NCBI RefSeq assembly: GCF_022348185.1
Contig: NZ_JAKRFD010000013.1
Location: 1 to 64,000 of the forward strand
DNA: 64,000 bases
Reading direction: 5' to 3'
DNA from: Epibacterium sp. Ofav1-8
GTDB taxonomy: Bacteria; Pseudomonadota; Alphaproteobacteria; Rhodobacterales; Rhodobacteraceae
In this document: piece by piece, positions 26,626-35,333 of the stretch
Position numbering within the stretch: the stretch's first letter is position 1
Layout: every line of letters starts with the position of its first letter
The notes under the pieces: generated by a model
Seen by the model: the letters and a program-made list of their open reading frames with translations, nothing else
The model's database searches: none
Told to the model about the DNA's origin: nothing
Translations under genes and position numbers: made by a program

Positions 26626-27648
26626 CTAGGATCCGAGCACGGCGTCTATCCGGGCTTTGGTCTGTGGCATCCGGTCCAGGCTGGCTGCGATGCGCGCGCG
26701 CCACTTGGGACCACGTTCCAGCGCATCCGCATAGGCGTCATGCAATTCATCTGGGCGGTCCTCTGCCAGCGCCGCAATCAGGAACGCCGCCTGACGCCGG
26801 TCTTTTTCCGCCTTCAGCGCATCCGCCGCCGCACGCCGCTCCGCGACGATCAGCTTGTGAATGGCAAACCGCTCCGGCTGCGGGATCTGCACCAGCACGC
26901 CGCTGCGGTAGGTGATCGCCGCCCGGATCGGATCGGCGATGAGATAATTCAGATGATGCAGCCCCTGCGCATCCACCCCCAGCGCCGGCAAGGGGCGCAG
27001 GCTCTCATCCTCGCCAAAGGCCGGTGTCAGGAACTCGACCAGCGTATCCCCCCGCGTCTGTTTCCAGCGCCAGCTGCGCCCGGCCTGTAGGCTGGGTTGC
27101 GGGGCAAAGCTGAAATCCCGGAACACCTGTTCCAGCGGTGGGGCGGCAATATCCTCCAGCGCCAGCGACAGATGTGAAAAACTCGCCACGTCGATGTCAT
27201 CGGTCTGCGCTGCCATATCGGTGCCGAACCGCAGCCCAAGCTCGCCTTCATAGAGCCGAAAGGCATGTGTGCCGACGATCGTGCCACCCAGCCGGAACAC
27301 GCCCGATTTCGCCAGCGCCGCCAGCAGGCTCCCCGTCGCCGCATCCAGCCCCAGAAACCCCTCTGCCCGCAGCAAGCGCACCAGCCGCGTCCGGTTGCGT
27401 CGGCGGGTGTCCTGCTGGGCCTTCAGCGCCTCATGCTGATCCAGTCGCGCGCGCAGCTCCGCGCTGTCCTCGCCGATATAGCGTTTTTTCACGTCGGAAC
27501 CGATGCGGTAGCTGTCATACCAATAGCTGCGCCCGTTGCGCAGCACTTTGGTCGGCGTGCCCCGGATCTCCGACACCGCATCGTCTTGCAGTGACCGTAG
27601 CAGGTCGTGGTAGGCCGCATGGGCAAGCGCAGAATGGCGATCCAGCAT
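26626..27648 (-). CDS. GSU2403-type nucleotidyltransferase-fold protein
   Basis: This 340-residue protein matches the GSU2403 family with a nucleotidyltransferase-like fold: GTPTKVLRNGRSYWYDSYRIG..KKRYIGEDS at the N-terminus, a central GVFRLGGTIVGTHAFRLYEGELG followed by TDDIDVA, and a helical C-terminal part rich in charged residues (KLIVAERRAAADALKAEKDRRQAAFLI). The pattern GTHAF...TDDIDVA is close to that of minimal nucleotidyltransferases found in toxin-antitoxin pairs. No partner gene is evident beside it. The start has GAGGAGG upstream, and the promoter contains repeats described separately. Confidence 0.75.
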   Translation of the reverse strand: MLDRHSALAHAAYHDLLRSLQDDAVSEIRGTPTKVLRNGRSYWYDSYRIGSDVKKRYIGEDSAELRARLDQHEALKAQQDTRRRNRTRLVRLLRAEGFLGLDAATGSLLAALAKSGVFRLGGTIVGTHAFRLYEGELGLRFGTDMAAQTDDIDVASFSHLSLALEDIAAPPLEQVFRDFSFAPQPSLQAGRSWRWKQTRGDTLVEFLTPAFGEDESLRPLPALGVDAQGLHHLNYLIADPIRAAITYRSGVLVQIPQPERFAIHKLIVAERRAAADALKAEKDRRQAAFLIAALAEDRPDELHDAYADALERGPKWRARIAASLDRMPQTKARIDAVLGS

Positions 27649-27660
27649 GGCCTCCTCGCG

Positions 27661-27725
27661 TGTTCAACAAAACTTTATTCTGTTGATCATAGCGCATGTT
27701 CAACAAAAAGATAGTCCGTTGAACA
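27661..27725. promoter_or_regulatory. TGTTCAAC repeats in the promoter of the nucleotidyltransferase gene
   Basis: TGTTCAACAAAA occurs at 27661-27672 and again at 27697-27708, 36 bp apart, and the inverse GTTGAACA lies at 27718-27725. The second and third elements form a perfect 8-bp inverted repeat with a 13-bp spacer. All lie within 80 bp upstream of the start at 27648, in an AT-rich stretch unlike its surroundings. This looks like an operator array; the binding protein may be the gene product itself or a distant regulator. Confidence 0.6.
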
Positions 27726-27794
27726 TCACCTGTTCTTCAGCACCAAACGGGCATCACCTGTGCACATGCCGGCGTCCGCAGCCGGGGGCTAGGC

Positions 27795-29309
27795 TCACTC
27801 CGCGAACATATCTTGATAGCGCTCCCGCAGAATATTCTTCTGCACCTTGCCCATGGTGTTGCGCGGCAATTCGTCCAGCACCAGCAACCGGCGTGGGTGT
27901 TTGAAGCGCGCGAGTGCCTGCCCTGCCGTTTCCGCGATCACCTCCAGATCGGGGGCTTTGCCCGGTTCAGGCACGATGAGGCCCAGCACGGTTTCCCCGA
28001 AATCAGGATGCGGCACACCGATCACCGCGCTCTCCAGAACGCCCGGCTGCTGATCCAGCACCAGTTCGATTTCCTTGGGGTAGATATTGTAGCCGCCCGA
28101 GATTATCAGATCCTTGTTGCGTCCGACGATATGGACATAGCCGTCCTCATCCACGCGCCCCAGATCACCGGTGATGAAGAACCCATCGGCACGCAGCTCG
28201 GCGGCTGTTTTCTCGGGCATCTGCCAATAGCCTTTGAACACATTTGGCCCGCGCACTTCGATCAGGCCCACCTCCCCTTGTGGCAGCGTGTCACCACTTT
28301 CAGGGTCGGTGATCTTCAGATCGACCCCGGGCAAGGGAAAACCCACGGTCCCTGCCCGGCGCTCGCCCGCATAGGGGTTGGAGGTGTTCATGTTGGTTTC
28401 GGTCATACCGTAGCGTTCCAGGATCCGATGACCGGTCCGCGCCTCGAATTGCGCATGGGTGTCGGCCAGCAGTGGCGCCGAGCCGGAGACAAACAGCCGC
28501 ATTCGCGCGGCAAGATCACGCGTGAACCGCTCATCCCCCAGCAACCGGGTATAGAAGGTGGGCACCCCCATCATCGTGGTGGCCTGCGGCAAGTGCGTCA
28601 GCACCAGGTCGAGATCGAACTTCGGCAGGAAGATCATGCTTCCGCCCGACACCAAGGTGATGTTCGTGGCGACGAACAAGCCATGGGTGTGAAAGATCGG
28701 CAGCGCGTGCAACAGCACGTCATCTGCGGTGAAACGCCATTCCCGGACAAGAGTCTCGGCATTGGACAACAGGTTGTTTTGGGTCAGCATCGCCCCCTTG
28801 GAGCGCCCGGTCGTCCCGGAGGTATAGAGAAAGGCTGCCAGATCCTCAGCGTCGCGGGCAACGGTGGCAAAGGATGTCGGCATACCCGCGGCCTGATCCA
28901 TCAAGGTGCCGGTGCCATCGGCGTTCAGCGTCGCCAGCGCAGCGCCGAGTTGACGGGCAATCGGCAGCAGCGTCGCCTCGTTGCGGCGGTCACAGACCAC
29001 CACGGATGCACCGCTGTTCTCGATGAAATAGCTGAGTTCCTCGGCGGTATAGGCGGTGTTCAGCGGCAGGAAGATCAACCCGGCCTGTACGCAGGCGGCA
29101 TAGAGTGCCAATGCCTCGGGGGACTTCTCGACCTGCGCCGCCACCCGGTCTCCCGGTTTCAGGCCCGAGTGTGTCAGCACATGTGCGATTTGTGCTGCCC
29201 TGCCAAGGAAATCCTGATGGCTTATCACCGCCCCGGATTGCAAATGCAGAAAAGGCGTGGACTTGCCGGCGTGGATGCCGAACAGGCGGTCATATAACGG
29301 GTTTGCCAT
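27795..29309 (-). CDS. matB: Malonyl-CoA synthetase
   Basis: This 504-residue adenylate-forming enzyme closely fits MatB of alphaproteobacteria (about 500 residues). It has the ATP motif LYTSGTTGRSKGAML, HALPIFHTHGL, the YGMTETNMNTSNPY segment characteristic of malonyl-CoA synthetases, FITGDLGRVDEDGYVHIVGR and the terminal catalytic Lys in PRNTMGKVQK. It makes malonyl-CoA from malonate, ATP and CoA. The ATG at 29309 (MANPLYDRLF) matches the family start and has AGGAAAGG upstream. No matA or matC is adjacent. Confidence 0.88.
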   Translation of the reverse strand: MANPLYDRLFGIHAGKSTPFLHLQSGAVISHQDFLGRAAQIAHVLTHSGLKPGDRVAAQVEKSPEALALYAACVQAGLIFLPLNTAYTAEELSYFIENSGASVVVCDRRNEATLLPIARQLGAALATLNADGTGTLMDQAAGMPTSFATVARDAEDLAAFLYTSGTTGRSKGAMLTQNNLLSNAETLVREWRFTADDVLLHALPIFHTHGLFVATNITLVSGGSMIFLPKFDLDLVLTHLPQATTMMGVPTFYTRLLGDERFTRDLAARMRLFVSGSAPLLADTHAQFEARTGHRILERYGMTETNMNTSNPYAGERRAGTVGFPLPGVDLKITDPESGDTLPQGEVGLIEVRGPNVFKGYWQMPEKTAAELRADGFFITGDLGRVDEDGYVHIVGRNKDLIISGGYNIYPKEIELVLDQQPGVLESAVIGVPHPDFGETVLGLIVPEPGKAPDLEVIAETAGQALARFKHPRRLLVLDELPRNTMGKVQKNILRERYQDMFAE

Positions 29310-29501
29310 GGTGCGCTGCCTTTCCTGAACCTGCCCGCTGGCGATGGAGGCCGCGAGGGGATGCTCATTGCATGTGTCGTCGACCGCATGCGGCACAAAC
29401 GTTGCGGGCAGACGCTTTGCCGACGGGGTCATCTTGCGGCCTCCAATACCAGATGGGGCAACCAGCTGACCAGTCTCGGAAGTCGATCTGGCAGGAACAG
29501 T

Positions 29502-30317
29502 TCAATCGGAGAAGGGCCAGGGGCCGGAAAAGGCGCCGATCGGTATTACATCGGATACGAAACCTGGACTGGGCGTCTCGACCCAGCGGTGCACCGTGAT
29601 TGCGCCGGGTTCCAGGACCAGCTGCGGGTCGCGGGCAGCGTGGTGGTCGGTCAACACTGCGTGGCAGGTGGCGGGTCCGATCTGACAGGTGATACGACCG
29701 ATTTGACCGACGACAGCGCGATGGACATGGCCCGAAATCATCCGAATGGGGCCGGGATAGGCCTCCAGTCGCGCCATCAATTGCGCACCGTCATGCAGGT
29801 TATCGGTATCCATCGCGGGAATCCCGGCATGTATCCAAGGGTGATGCGTGGCGACAATGACTGGTTTATCGCCCAAATCATCCAGCGCCGTATCAAGAAA
29901 CGCCAACCCCTCGGAACCGAGCGCTCCATGGCGCGCACCCTCCTGCAGGGTGTCGAGACCGACAATGGTGAAGGGCCCGAGTTCGCGCACCCAGTGGATA
30001 GGCCCCTGCGTTGGCATCCACGCTGCATCGGGAAAGGCTGCGCGCATCGGTTCGCGCGTGTCATGATTGCCAGGCACCGCCAGCCAGGGCCGTTTCAATT
30101 CAGCCATGATGGAGGTGAAATGGGCGTATTCCTCAGGCGCGCCGTGATCCGTCAGGTCGCCGGTCACGATGACGCAGTCGATCCCGTCCAGACTGGGGAG
30201 CTTTGCATTTATCGTCGCAACTGCGCGGCGCAGGGCCTCGGCCGTATCCGAACGCCCGCAAGCGAGCGCGCCCGGGGCGACGATGTGGGTGTCGGTGATC
30301 TGGATGAAACCGGTCAT
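29502..30317 (-). CDS. Calcineurin-like metallophosphoesterase (cyclic nucleotide/phosphodiester class)
   Basis: This 271-residue cytoplasmic enzyme shows all five metal-binding motifs of class III phosphodiesterases: Asp9-x-His11 (ITDTH), GDLTD, GNHD, THHPW and GHVH. It resembles CpdA and glycerophosphodiesterase GpdQ. Its start codon overlaps the ABC ATPase stop by one base, so it is part of the importer operon. That placement suggests hydrolysis of an imported phosphodiester or phosphonate-like compound rather than cAMP turnover; this is inference. Confidence 0.85.
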   Translation of the reverse strand: MTGFIQITDTHIVAPGALACGRSDTAEALRRAVATINAKLPSLDGIDCVIVTGDLTDHGAPEEYAHFTSIMAELKRPWLAVPGNHDTREPMRAAFPDAAWMPTQGPIHWVRELGPFTIVGLDTLQEGARHGALGSEGLAFLDTALDDLGDKPVIVATHHPWIHAGIPAMDTDNLHDGAQLMARLEAYPGPIRMISGHVHRAVVGQIGRITCQIGPATCHAVLTDHHAARDPQLVLEPGAITVHRWVETPSPGFVSDVIPIGAFSGPWPFSD

Positions 30318-31348
30318 CAGGCAGCCCCTGCCTTTGGTAGGATCAAGAGCGCTTCGGTCGGGATCGACAGACGGACATCCTCGCCCGGTCTGGGTGCGGA
30401 CAGGCCGGTATGCAAGGCAAAAAGCGGTGCCTCGGTCGCTCCGGTCAGCGCGATGCGGTAATGCGTGCCAAGAAAAGTCACGGCTTCGACGCGAGCGGTC
30501 ACAGCCCCCTGCGGCTCGATCCGGACATCCTCGGCCCGCACCAGGACCTCCTGACCGTCGGCGGGTTTCGGCAGGTCAATCACCCCACCCGGCAGGTGCA
30601 ATCGACTGGCCTCGATCCGTCCACCGAGTGGCATCGCATCGCCGACAAAGCGCGCCACAAAGCCGGTGGCGGGGTTGCGATATAGCGCCTCGGGCGTGCC
30701 GATCTGTGCCACTGCGCCCTGACTCATGACCGCGACACGGTCGGCGATGGCCATGGCCTCGTCCTGATCGTGGGTGACAAAGATCGCGGTTATGCCGAAC
30801 TGGCGCAGCAGGATCGCCAATTCGTCCCGCAACTGGCCACGCAGGGCAGCATCCAGCGCCGAAAGCGGCTCATCCAGCAGCAGCACCCGCGGACGGGGGG
30901 CCATGGCGCGGGCCAGAGCCACGCGCTGACGCTGACCGCCTGACAACGCGGTGATCGCGCGGTCGGCATAGGCCTCCAGGCGACACAGGGCGATGACCTC
31001 GTCCACCCGCGCGTCGATGTCCGCGCGCGACAATTTCTGCATCTTGAGGCCGTAGCCGATGTTACCGCGCACCGACATGTTGGGAAACAATGCATAGGAC
31101 TGAAACACCATGCCAATCTTGCGCGTTTCAACGGACTGATGCGTTACCTCCTCGCCGTCAAAAACGATCGACGCGCCGGGATCGGGTGTTTCAAGCCCGG
31201 CAATGATGCGCAACAGCGTGGATTTTCCGCATCCGGACGGACCAAGCAGCGACAGGATCTCGCCCTTGGCGATCTCCAGGTCGGTGGGCAACAGCGCCCG
31301 TGTGCCGCCGGGAAAGGTCTTGGCGATATTGGTTAGTGTCAGTGTCAT
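30317..31348 (-). CDS. ABC importer ATPase (spermidine/iron/phosphonate class)
   Basis: This 343-residue ATPase has Walker A GPSGCGKST, the signature LSGGQRQRVALARAMAP, Walker B VLLLDEPLSAL and the switch His (FVTHDQDEA). A C-terminal TOBE-like domain (residues about 250-340, VLVRAEDVRIEPQ) follows. The ATG at 31348 overlaps the permease stop codon (ATGA). It powers the two permeases upstream and the binding protein at 33005-34000. Confidence 0.92.
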   Translation of the reverse strand: MTLTLTNIAKTFPGGTRALLPTDLEIAKGEILSLLGPSGCGKSTLLRIIAGLETPDPGASIVFDGEEVTHQSVETRKIGMVFQSYALFPNMSVRGNIGYGLKMQKLSRADIDARVDEVIALCRLEAYADRAITALSGGQRQRVALARAMAPRPRVLLLDEPLSALDAALRGQLRDELAILLRQFGITAIFVTHDQDEAMAIADRVAVMSQGAVAQIGTPEALYRNPATGFVARFVGDAMPLGGRIEASRLHLPGGVIDLPKPADGQEVLVRAEDVRIEPQGAVTARVEAVTFLGTHYRIALTGATEAPLFALHTGLSAPRPGEDVRLSIPTEALLILPKAGAA

Positions 31349-32133
31349 TGCATGATCCTTTGAGCGCGTGCGCTGGCCCATTGCATGGCCATCAGAAGCG
31401 GCACAATCATCACGAAGAAGACCAGCGTGTAGGCCGACGCCACTTCGAGCCGCATCGAGGCGTAGCTGTCAGCCAGGCCCACGGGCAGGGTTTTTAGATA
31501 GGGTACGTGCAGCATCCATGTCAGGTTGAACTCGCCGATCGACAGGGTGACCACGGTGAGCGCCCCGGCAAGGATGCCGGGCATCGCATTCGGCACAACG
31601 ATGTCAATGAAACGCCGCGCCGGCCCCGCGCCAAGGCTGGCAGCCCCTTCCTCCAGCGTCTTGAGGTCAATGGCCGCCAGCACGGACAGGACCGAGCGCA
31701 CCATGAACGGCAGCGTGTAGAGGACGTGACCGACAAGGATAAACAGCCAGCTGGTACGAAACTCGGTCCAGCCGCCATAAAGCTGCAAAAGCGCCAGAGC
31801 CAAGGCCAGACCCGGAATGGCCAGGGGCAGCGAAATGAACTCTTCCAGCACGCGCGAGGCACGACCGGGATTGCGCGCCAGAGCATAGGCGGCAGGCACA
31901 CCCAGGACCAGAGTGACGATCAGACAGGCCAGTGCGAGCCCGACCGACAAGAAGATGCTACCGGAATAGAGCATCCAGACCTCGCCGATCCATTTCAGCG
32001 TCAACCCCGAGGACAACCCGCGAAAGTAGTTCACCGTCAGCCCGGCAAGAACCGATTGGATGATCGGGATCAGGAGAAACGCGCAAGTTAGCAAAGTGAC
32101 CAATAATGGTATGATTTTGGTGAAGGATTTCAT
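31345..32133 (-). CDS. ABC importer permease, second subunit
   Basis: This 262-residue membrane protein is of the MetI/PotC type, with about six hydrophobic segments and the EAA loop EEGAASLGAGPARRFIDIVVPNAMPGILAG. The ATG at 32133 has GGAGG eight bases upstream; an in-frame ATG at 32154 is less likely. It is coupled to the ATPase by an ATGA overlap and starts 4 bp after the first permease stops. Confidence 0.9.
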   Translation of the reverse strand: MKSFTKIIPLLVTLLTCAFLLIPIIQSVLAGLTVNYFRGLSSGLTLKWIGEVWMLYSGSIFLSVGLALACLIVTLVLGVPAAYALARNPGRASRVLEEFISLPLAIPGLALALALLQLYGGWTEFRTSWLFILVGHVLYTLPFMVRSVLSVLAAIDLKTLEEGAASLGAGPARRFIDIVVPNAMPGILAGALTVVTLSIGEFNLTWMLHVPYLKTLPVGLADSYASMRLEVASAYTLVFFVMIVPLLMAMQWASARAQRIMQ

Positions 32134-32137
32134 CGTC

Positions 32138-32941
32138 CTATCCTCCTGCCGCAACGTTTGTTCCCGACAGGCTTCGCGCGATCAGCAGCAGCGCCCAGGT
32201 CACCAGCCCCAGCACCACGGACAGAGTAGATGCCATGGCGATATTCGCTGACAGCGTGAATTCGGTATAGATCACCATCGGCAGCACATCGATGTCGGTG
32301 GCGAGCGTGAAGGCCGTGCCGAAGGCGCCCATGGCTGTGGCAAAGGCGATCGCCCCGGCGGCGATCAACGCAGGCGCCAGCGCCGGCAGCAAAACGTCAA
32401 TGACAATACGCAACGGCGGCGCGCCCAGGGTCCGGGCCGATTCCTCCAGCGCCGGGTCGATCTTTTCCGCTGCAGCCATGACCGTCAGCAATACGCGCGG
32501 GATCGAGAAATAGAGATAGCCCAGAAACAAGCCCGTGATCGAATAGGCAAAGGTCCAATGACCGGGCAGGATCTGGTTCACCAACCCTTGCCGTCCGCCC
32601 AGCAGGATGATCATGAACCCCACGACAACGCCGGGAAAGGCCAGCGGCAACGTCAGGATCGACAGAAGCGTATTGCGGCCCACGAACCGGTTGCGCACCA
32701 GGAACAGCCCGGCGGTGGTGGAAATCGCCAGCGCCGCCACGGTGACGGCCAGCGACACCACGACGGTCTGCCCCAGCGTCGACAGGTACCGTGGGGTTTG
32801 CAGAATCTGCAGGTAGATGGCCCAGCCTGCGTCACCCTCGCCCGCAGCGAGGACCAGGCGACCCAGCGGGATCGCCAGAAAGGCGAGAGTGAAAATCGCC
32901 AGCGGCAGCAGGCACAGCGTCAGGAAATGGCGTTGGATCAT
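32138..32941 (-). CDS. ABC importer permease, first subunit
   Basis: This 267-residue membrane protein is of the PotB type, with six or more hydrophobic segments and the EAA loop EESARTLGAPPLRIVIDVLLPALAPALIAAG that contacts the ATPase. It forms a heterodimer with the next permease. It lies 63 bp after the binding-protein gene on the same strand. Confidence 0.9.
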   Translation of the reverse strand: MIQRHFLTLCLLPLAIFTLAFLAIPLGRLVLAAGEGDAGWAIYLQILQTPRYLSTLGQTVVVSLAVTVAALAISTTAGLFLVRNRFVGRNTLLSILTLPLAFPGVVVGFMIILLGGRQGLVNQILPGHWTFAYSITGLFLGYLYFSIPRVLLTVMAAAEKIDPALEESARTLGAPPLRIVIDVLLPALAPALIAAGAIAFATAMGAFGTAFTLATDIDVLPMVIYTEFTLSANIAMASTLSVVLGLVTWALLLIARSLSGTNVAAGG

Positions 32942-33004
32942 CAGCGGCTCCGATGCAAGAGACGGCCGGGCAGGACCACTGTCCGCCCGGCCTGAAGAGC
33001 GACG

Positions 33005-34000
33005 TTACTTGACCTCGTTCAGATACCGCTCGCCAAACGCGGCCTGCGCCTTTTCCATCTCGGCGTAGTCGACCGCGACGGCGCGCTCGTACTCGGCGGC
33101 TGGCAGAAATTTGGCCGCCACCTCGGCAGGCAGATCTACCGGCCGCGCGGGCTGCAGATAGGCGTTGGTCCAGATCGCCTGCCCCTCATCCGACAGGATG
33201 AAATCCAGCACCTTCTTGCCGGCATCGGGGTTCGGGGCGTCGGCGACCAGGCTCATGACATAGGGCACCCGAACCGAGCCTTCGCAAGGCAATACAAACT
33301 CGAAATTGCCGTCTTCCTCGTATTTCCCGCGATAGGCATTGAAGTCGTAGTCGAACAGGATCGGGATCTCGCCCGACACCACCCGCGCGAAAGAGGTCTG
33401 TTTGGGTACGATCGGATCGTTTTCGGCCAGCGCGTTGAAATAGGCGATCGCTGGATCGAAATTTTCGAGATCACCGCCGTTGGCCAGATTCACGGACACC
33501 GCACCGGCATAACCGACAAAGGCCGACGACGGATCGAGATAGCCGACCATGCCACGATATTCCGGCTTGGTCAGGTCGGCCCAGCATTGCGGCACCGGCG
33601 CACCGCCCAAGGCATCGACATTCACAAACAGGCCCAGTGTGCCGTAGTGAACAGCAAACCAGCGGCCTTCGGGGTCCTTGAGGCCTTCGGGGATGTCATC
33701 GAAGCCTGCGGGCTTGTACGGCTGCGCGACGCCCTCATTCCCGGCCTTGATACCGGTGGTCACACCATAATAGGCAACGTCGGCAACGGGGCTTGCACGT
33801 TCCGCCAGCAATTGGCTCAGGGTCTGGCCGGAGTTCTTATTGTCATGCGGCATCTGAATGTCGAGGCGGTCGTCGATGGCCTCCAGCATCGAGGCCCAGT
33901 CCGCCCATTGTGGCGGGCAATTGTAGCAGACAGCATCCTCGGCAGAGGCAGGTGCAGCGATCGCGGTTGCGAAGGCTGCGGCAAGAACAGTATGTTTCAT
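33005..34000 (-). CDS. ABC importer periplasmic binding protein (PotD/FbpA-like)
   Basis: This 331-residue protein has a signal peptide (MKHTVLAAAFATAIAAPASA) and a class II periplasmic binding fold: DVAYYGVTTGIKAG, WFAVHYGTLGLFVNVDALG, CWADLTKPEYRGMVGYLDPSSAF and FDYDFNAYRGKY. It lies in the group that binds iron, polyamines, thiamine or 2-aminoethylphosphonate. The mature N-terminus has an unusual Cys pair (CYNCPP). The ATG at 34000 has AAGGAT upstream. The adjacent phosphodiesterase makes an organophosphate ligand plausible. Confidence 0.88.
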   Translation of the reverse strand: MKHTVLAAAFATAIAAPASAEDAVCYNCPPQWADWASMLEAIDDRLDIQMPHDNKNSGQTLSQLLAERASPVADVAYYGVTTGIKAGNEGVAQPYKPAGFDDIPEGLKDPEGRWFAVHYGTLGLFVNVDALGGAPVPQCWADLTKPEYRGMVGYLDPSSAFVGYAGAVSVNLANGGDLENFDPAIAYFNALAENDPIVPKQTSFARVVSGEIPILFDYDFNAYRGKYEEDGNFEFVLPCEGSVRVPYVMSLVADAPNPDAGKKVLDFILSDEGQAIWTNAYLQPARPVDLPAEVAAKFLPAAEYERAVAVDYAEMEKAQAAFGERYLNEVK

Positions 34001-34004
34001 GGGT

Positions 34005-35093
34005 TCATCCTTGTTTGAGATCGGTCTTGAGCGAGTGAACAGACGGCGGCCAGGCGGCAACCTGGTCGTCGTCACGGCTTTCCGTCCGGGGGCGTGCTAG
34101 CGTGGCCCCTGCACGGAAATCGAATGGCAACGGGGGTCGCTGCGCGCAGCCCCCACCTTGCATCATGTCCAGTAGAGTCTGCGCGGCCTGGCGCCCCATG
34201 GCCTCCGGTGCCGTCTCGATCGTCGCCAGAGGCACGTCCAATAACCGCCCGACGTCGATCCCGTCGAAGCCGACAACCGACAGGTCCCTCGGGACGCTTT
34301 TCCCCACCAGGCGGGCGGCCTTTTGCACGGCGATGGCCAAAAAGTCGTTTGAAGCGAAGATCGCCGTCAGCCCGCCAAGCGAGGAGAGAACCTCGGCCAG
34401 AATAGCAGGCGTATTCGCCTCGGCTTCGTCGAGTTCGATCAGGGCCGGATCCGGCAGGCCTCGTGCCCTGCACTCGGCATGAAATCCCGCATAGCGGTTG
34501 CGCGACCGGTCCGAACTGGAGAACCGCAGCGACAGAAAGGCCGTGCGCTGGTGACCAAGATCGGCAAAGCGTCGCGCGACCTCTCGCGCGGCCTCGAAAT
34601 TGTCCACATGAGCGGTCACGAACCCGTCCAGCGGATCGTGGAACATCAATGACACCGGCACACCCCGGTCACGCGCCTGGTTCAGGGCCGCGCTGCGTTC
34701 GGGGGCGACCATGGTCACGATCAGCCCGTCAACTTCCTTGGCGACGAGGGTCGCGATGGCCTCGTTGTCGGCATCACCGTCATAATTCGAACTGGCAATC
34801 AGCAGCTGGTAGCCCGCGCCCGACAACACCTCCTGCGCGCCTTGCACCGCCTCTGCAAAGACCGGATTGGTCAGCGAGGGAACCAGGCAGCCGATCGTCA
34901 TGCTGCGCCCGCCCTGCAACGCGCGTCCGATGGCGCTGAAAGAGAACCCCAGATCGCGCGCTGCGGTCTCAACCCGCGCACGCACCTCAGCACTGGCCGG
35001 ACCGGATTTGTTCAGAACCCGGCTTGCCGTTGCGATCCCGCAGCCGGCGGCGCGCGCGACGTCCTTGATGGTCACTCTTTGCTTCTGGTCCAT
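34005..35093 (-). CDS. LacI-family transcriptional regulator
   Basis: This 362-residue regulator has the LacI helix-turn-helix (TIKDVARAAGCGIATASRVLN), the hinge (GRALQGGRSMTIGCLVP) and a sugar-binding-type effector domain ending GFDGIDVGRLLDVPLATIE and ending in a long tail. It is the first gene of the importer operon, 4 bp before the binding-protein gene, so it is autoregulated. A perfect palindromic operator lies 15 bp before its start. Confidence 0.93.
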   Translation of the reverse strand: MDQKQRVTIKDVARAAGCGIATASRVLNKSGPASAEVRARVETAARDLGFSFSAIGRALQGGRSMTIGCLVPSLTNPVFAEAVQGAQEVLSGAGYQLLIASSNYDGDADNEAIATLVAKEVDGLIVTMVAPERSAALNQARDRGVPVSLMFHDPLDGFVTAHVDNFEAAREVARRFADLGHQRTAFLSLRFSSSDRSRNRYAGFHAECRARGLPDPALIELDEAEANTPAILAEVLSSLGGLTAIFASNDFLAIAVQKAARLVGKSVPRDLSVVGFDGIDVGRLLDVPLATIETAPEAMGRQAAQTLLDMMQGGGCAQRPPLPFDFRAGATLARPRTESRDDDQVAAWPPSVHSLKTDLKQG

Positions 35094-35107
35094 TCGTCAG
35101 ACTCGAT

Positions 35108-35121
35108 TGGAAACGTTTCCA
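35108..35121. promoter_or_regulatory. LacI-family operator
   Basis: TGGAAACGTTTCCA is a perfect 14-bp palindrome with the central CG typical of LacI/GalR operators. It lies 15 bp upstream of the LacI gene start, where binding would block the promoter of the whole importer and phosphodiesterase operon. Confidence 0.85.
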
Positions 35122-35274
35122 TACCTGATAAAGAGGATTCTTTTCAGGAATATGACAAAGGCCGAGGTCGCCGGCGGATCGTTTGACACTTCCGCTGCGC
35201 GTTGCCGGTGGCCGTTCCGAATAGGATTTTCACGCGTGGAGGATGCGGTTGCGCAGATCGCGGGATCGCGGCAA

Positions 35275-35309
35275 CAAAAAGGGCTGCCCCGGTCGATACC
35301 GGAGCAGCC
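35275..35309 (-). terminator. Rho-independent terminator after nhaC
   Basis: On the minus strand a GC-rich hairpin (35309-35282) pairs GGCTGC with GCAGCC and CCGGT with ACCGG around one mismatch and a four-base loop, followed by CTTTTT. It lies 25 bp after the nhaC stop codon. Confidence 0.75.
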
Positions 35310-35333
35310 TCTCTGTTTTAGGTCCGCGTCAGT

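Noticed and set aside
27661-27725. Insertion-sequence ends or CRISPR repeats
   Set aside because: Only three short elements, no target duplication, transposase or spacer structure; a promoter operator is simpler.
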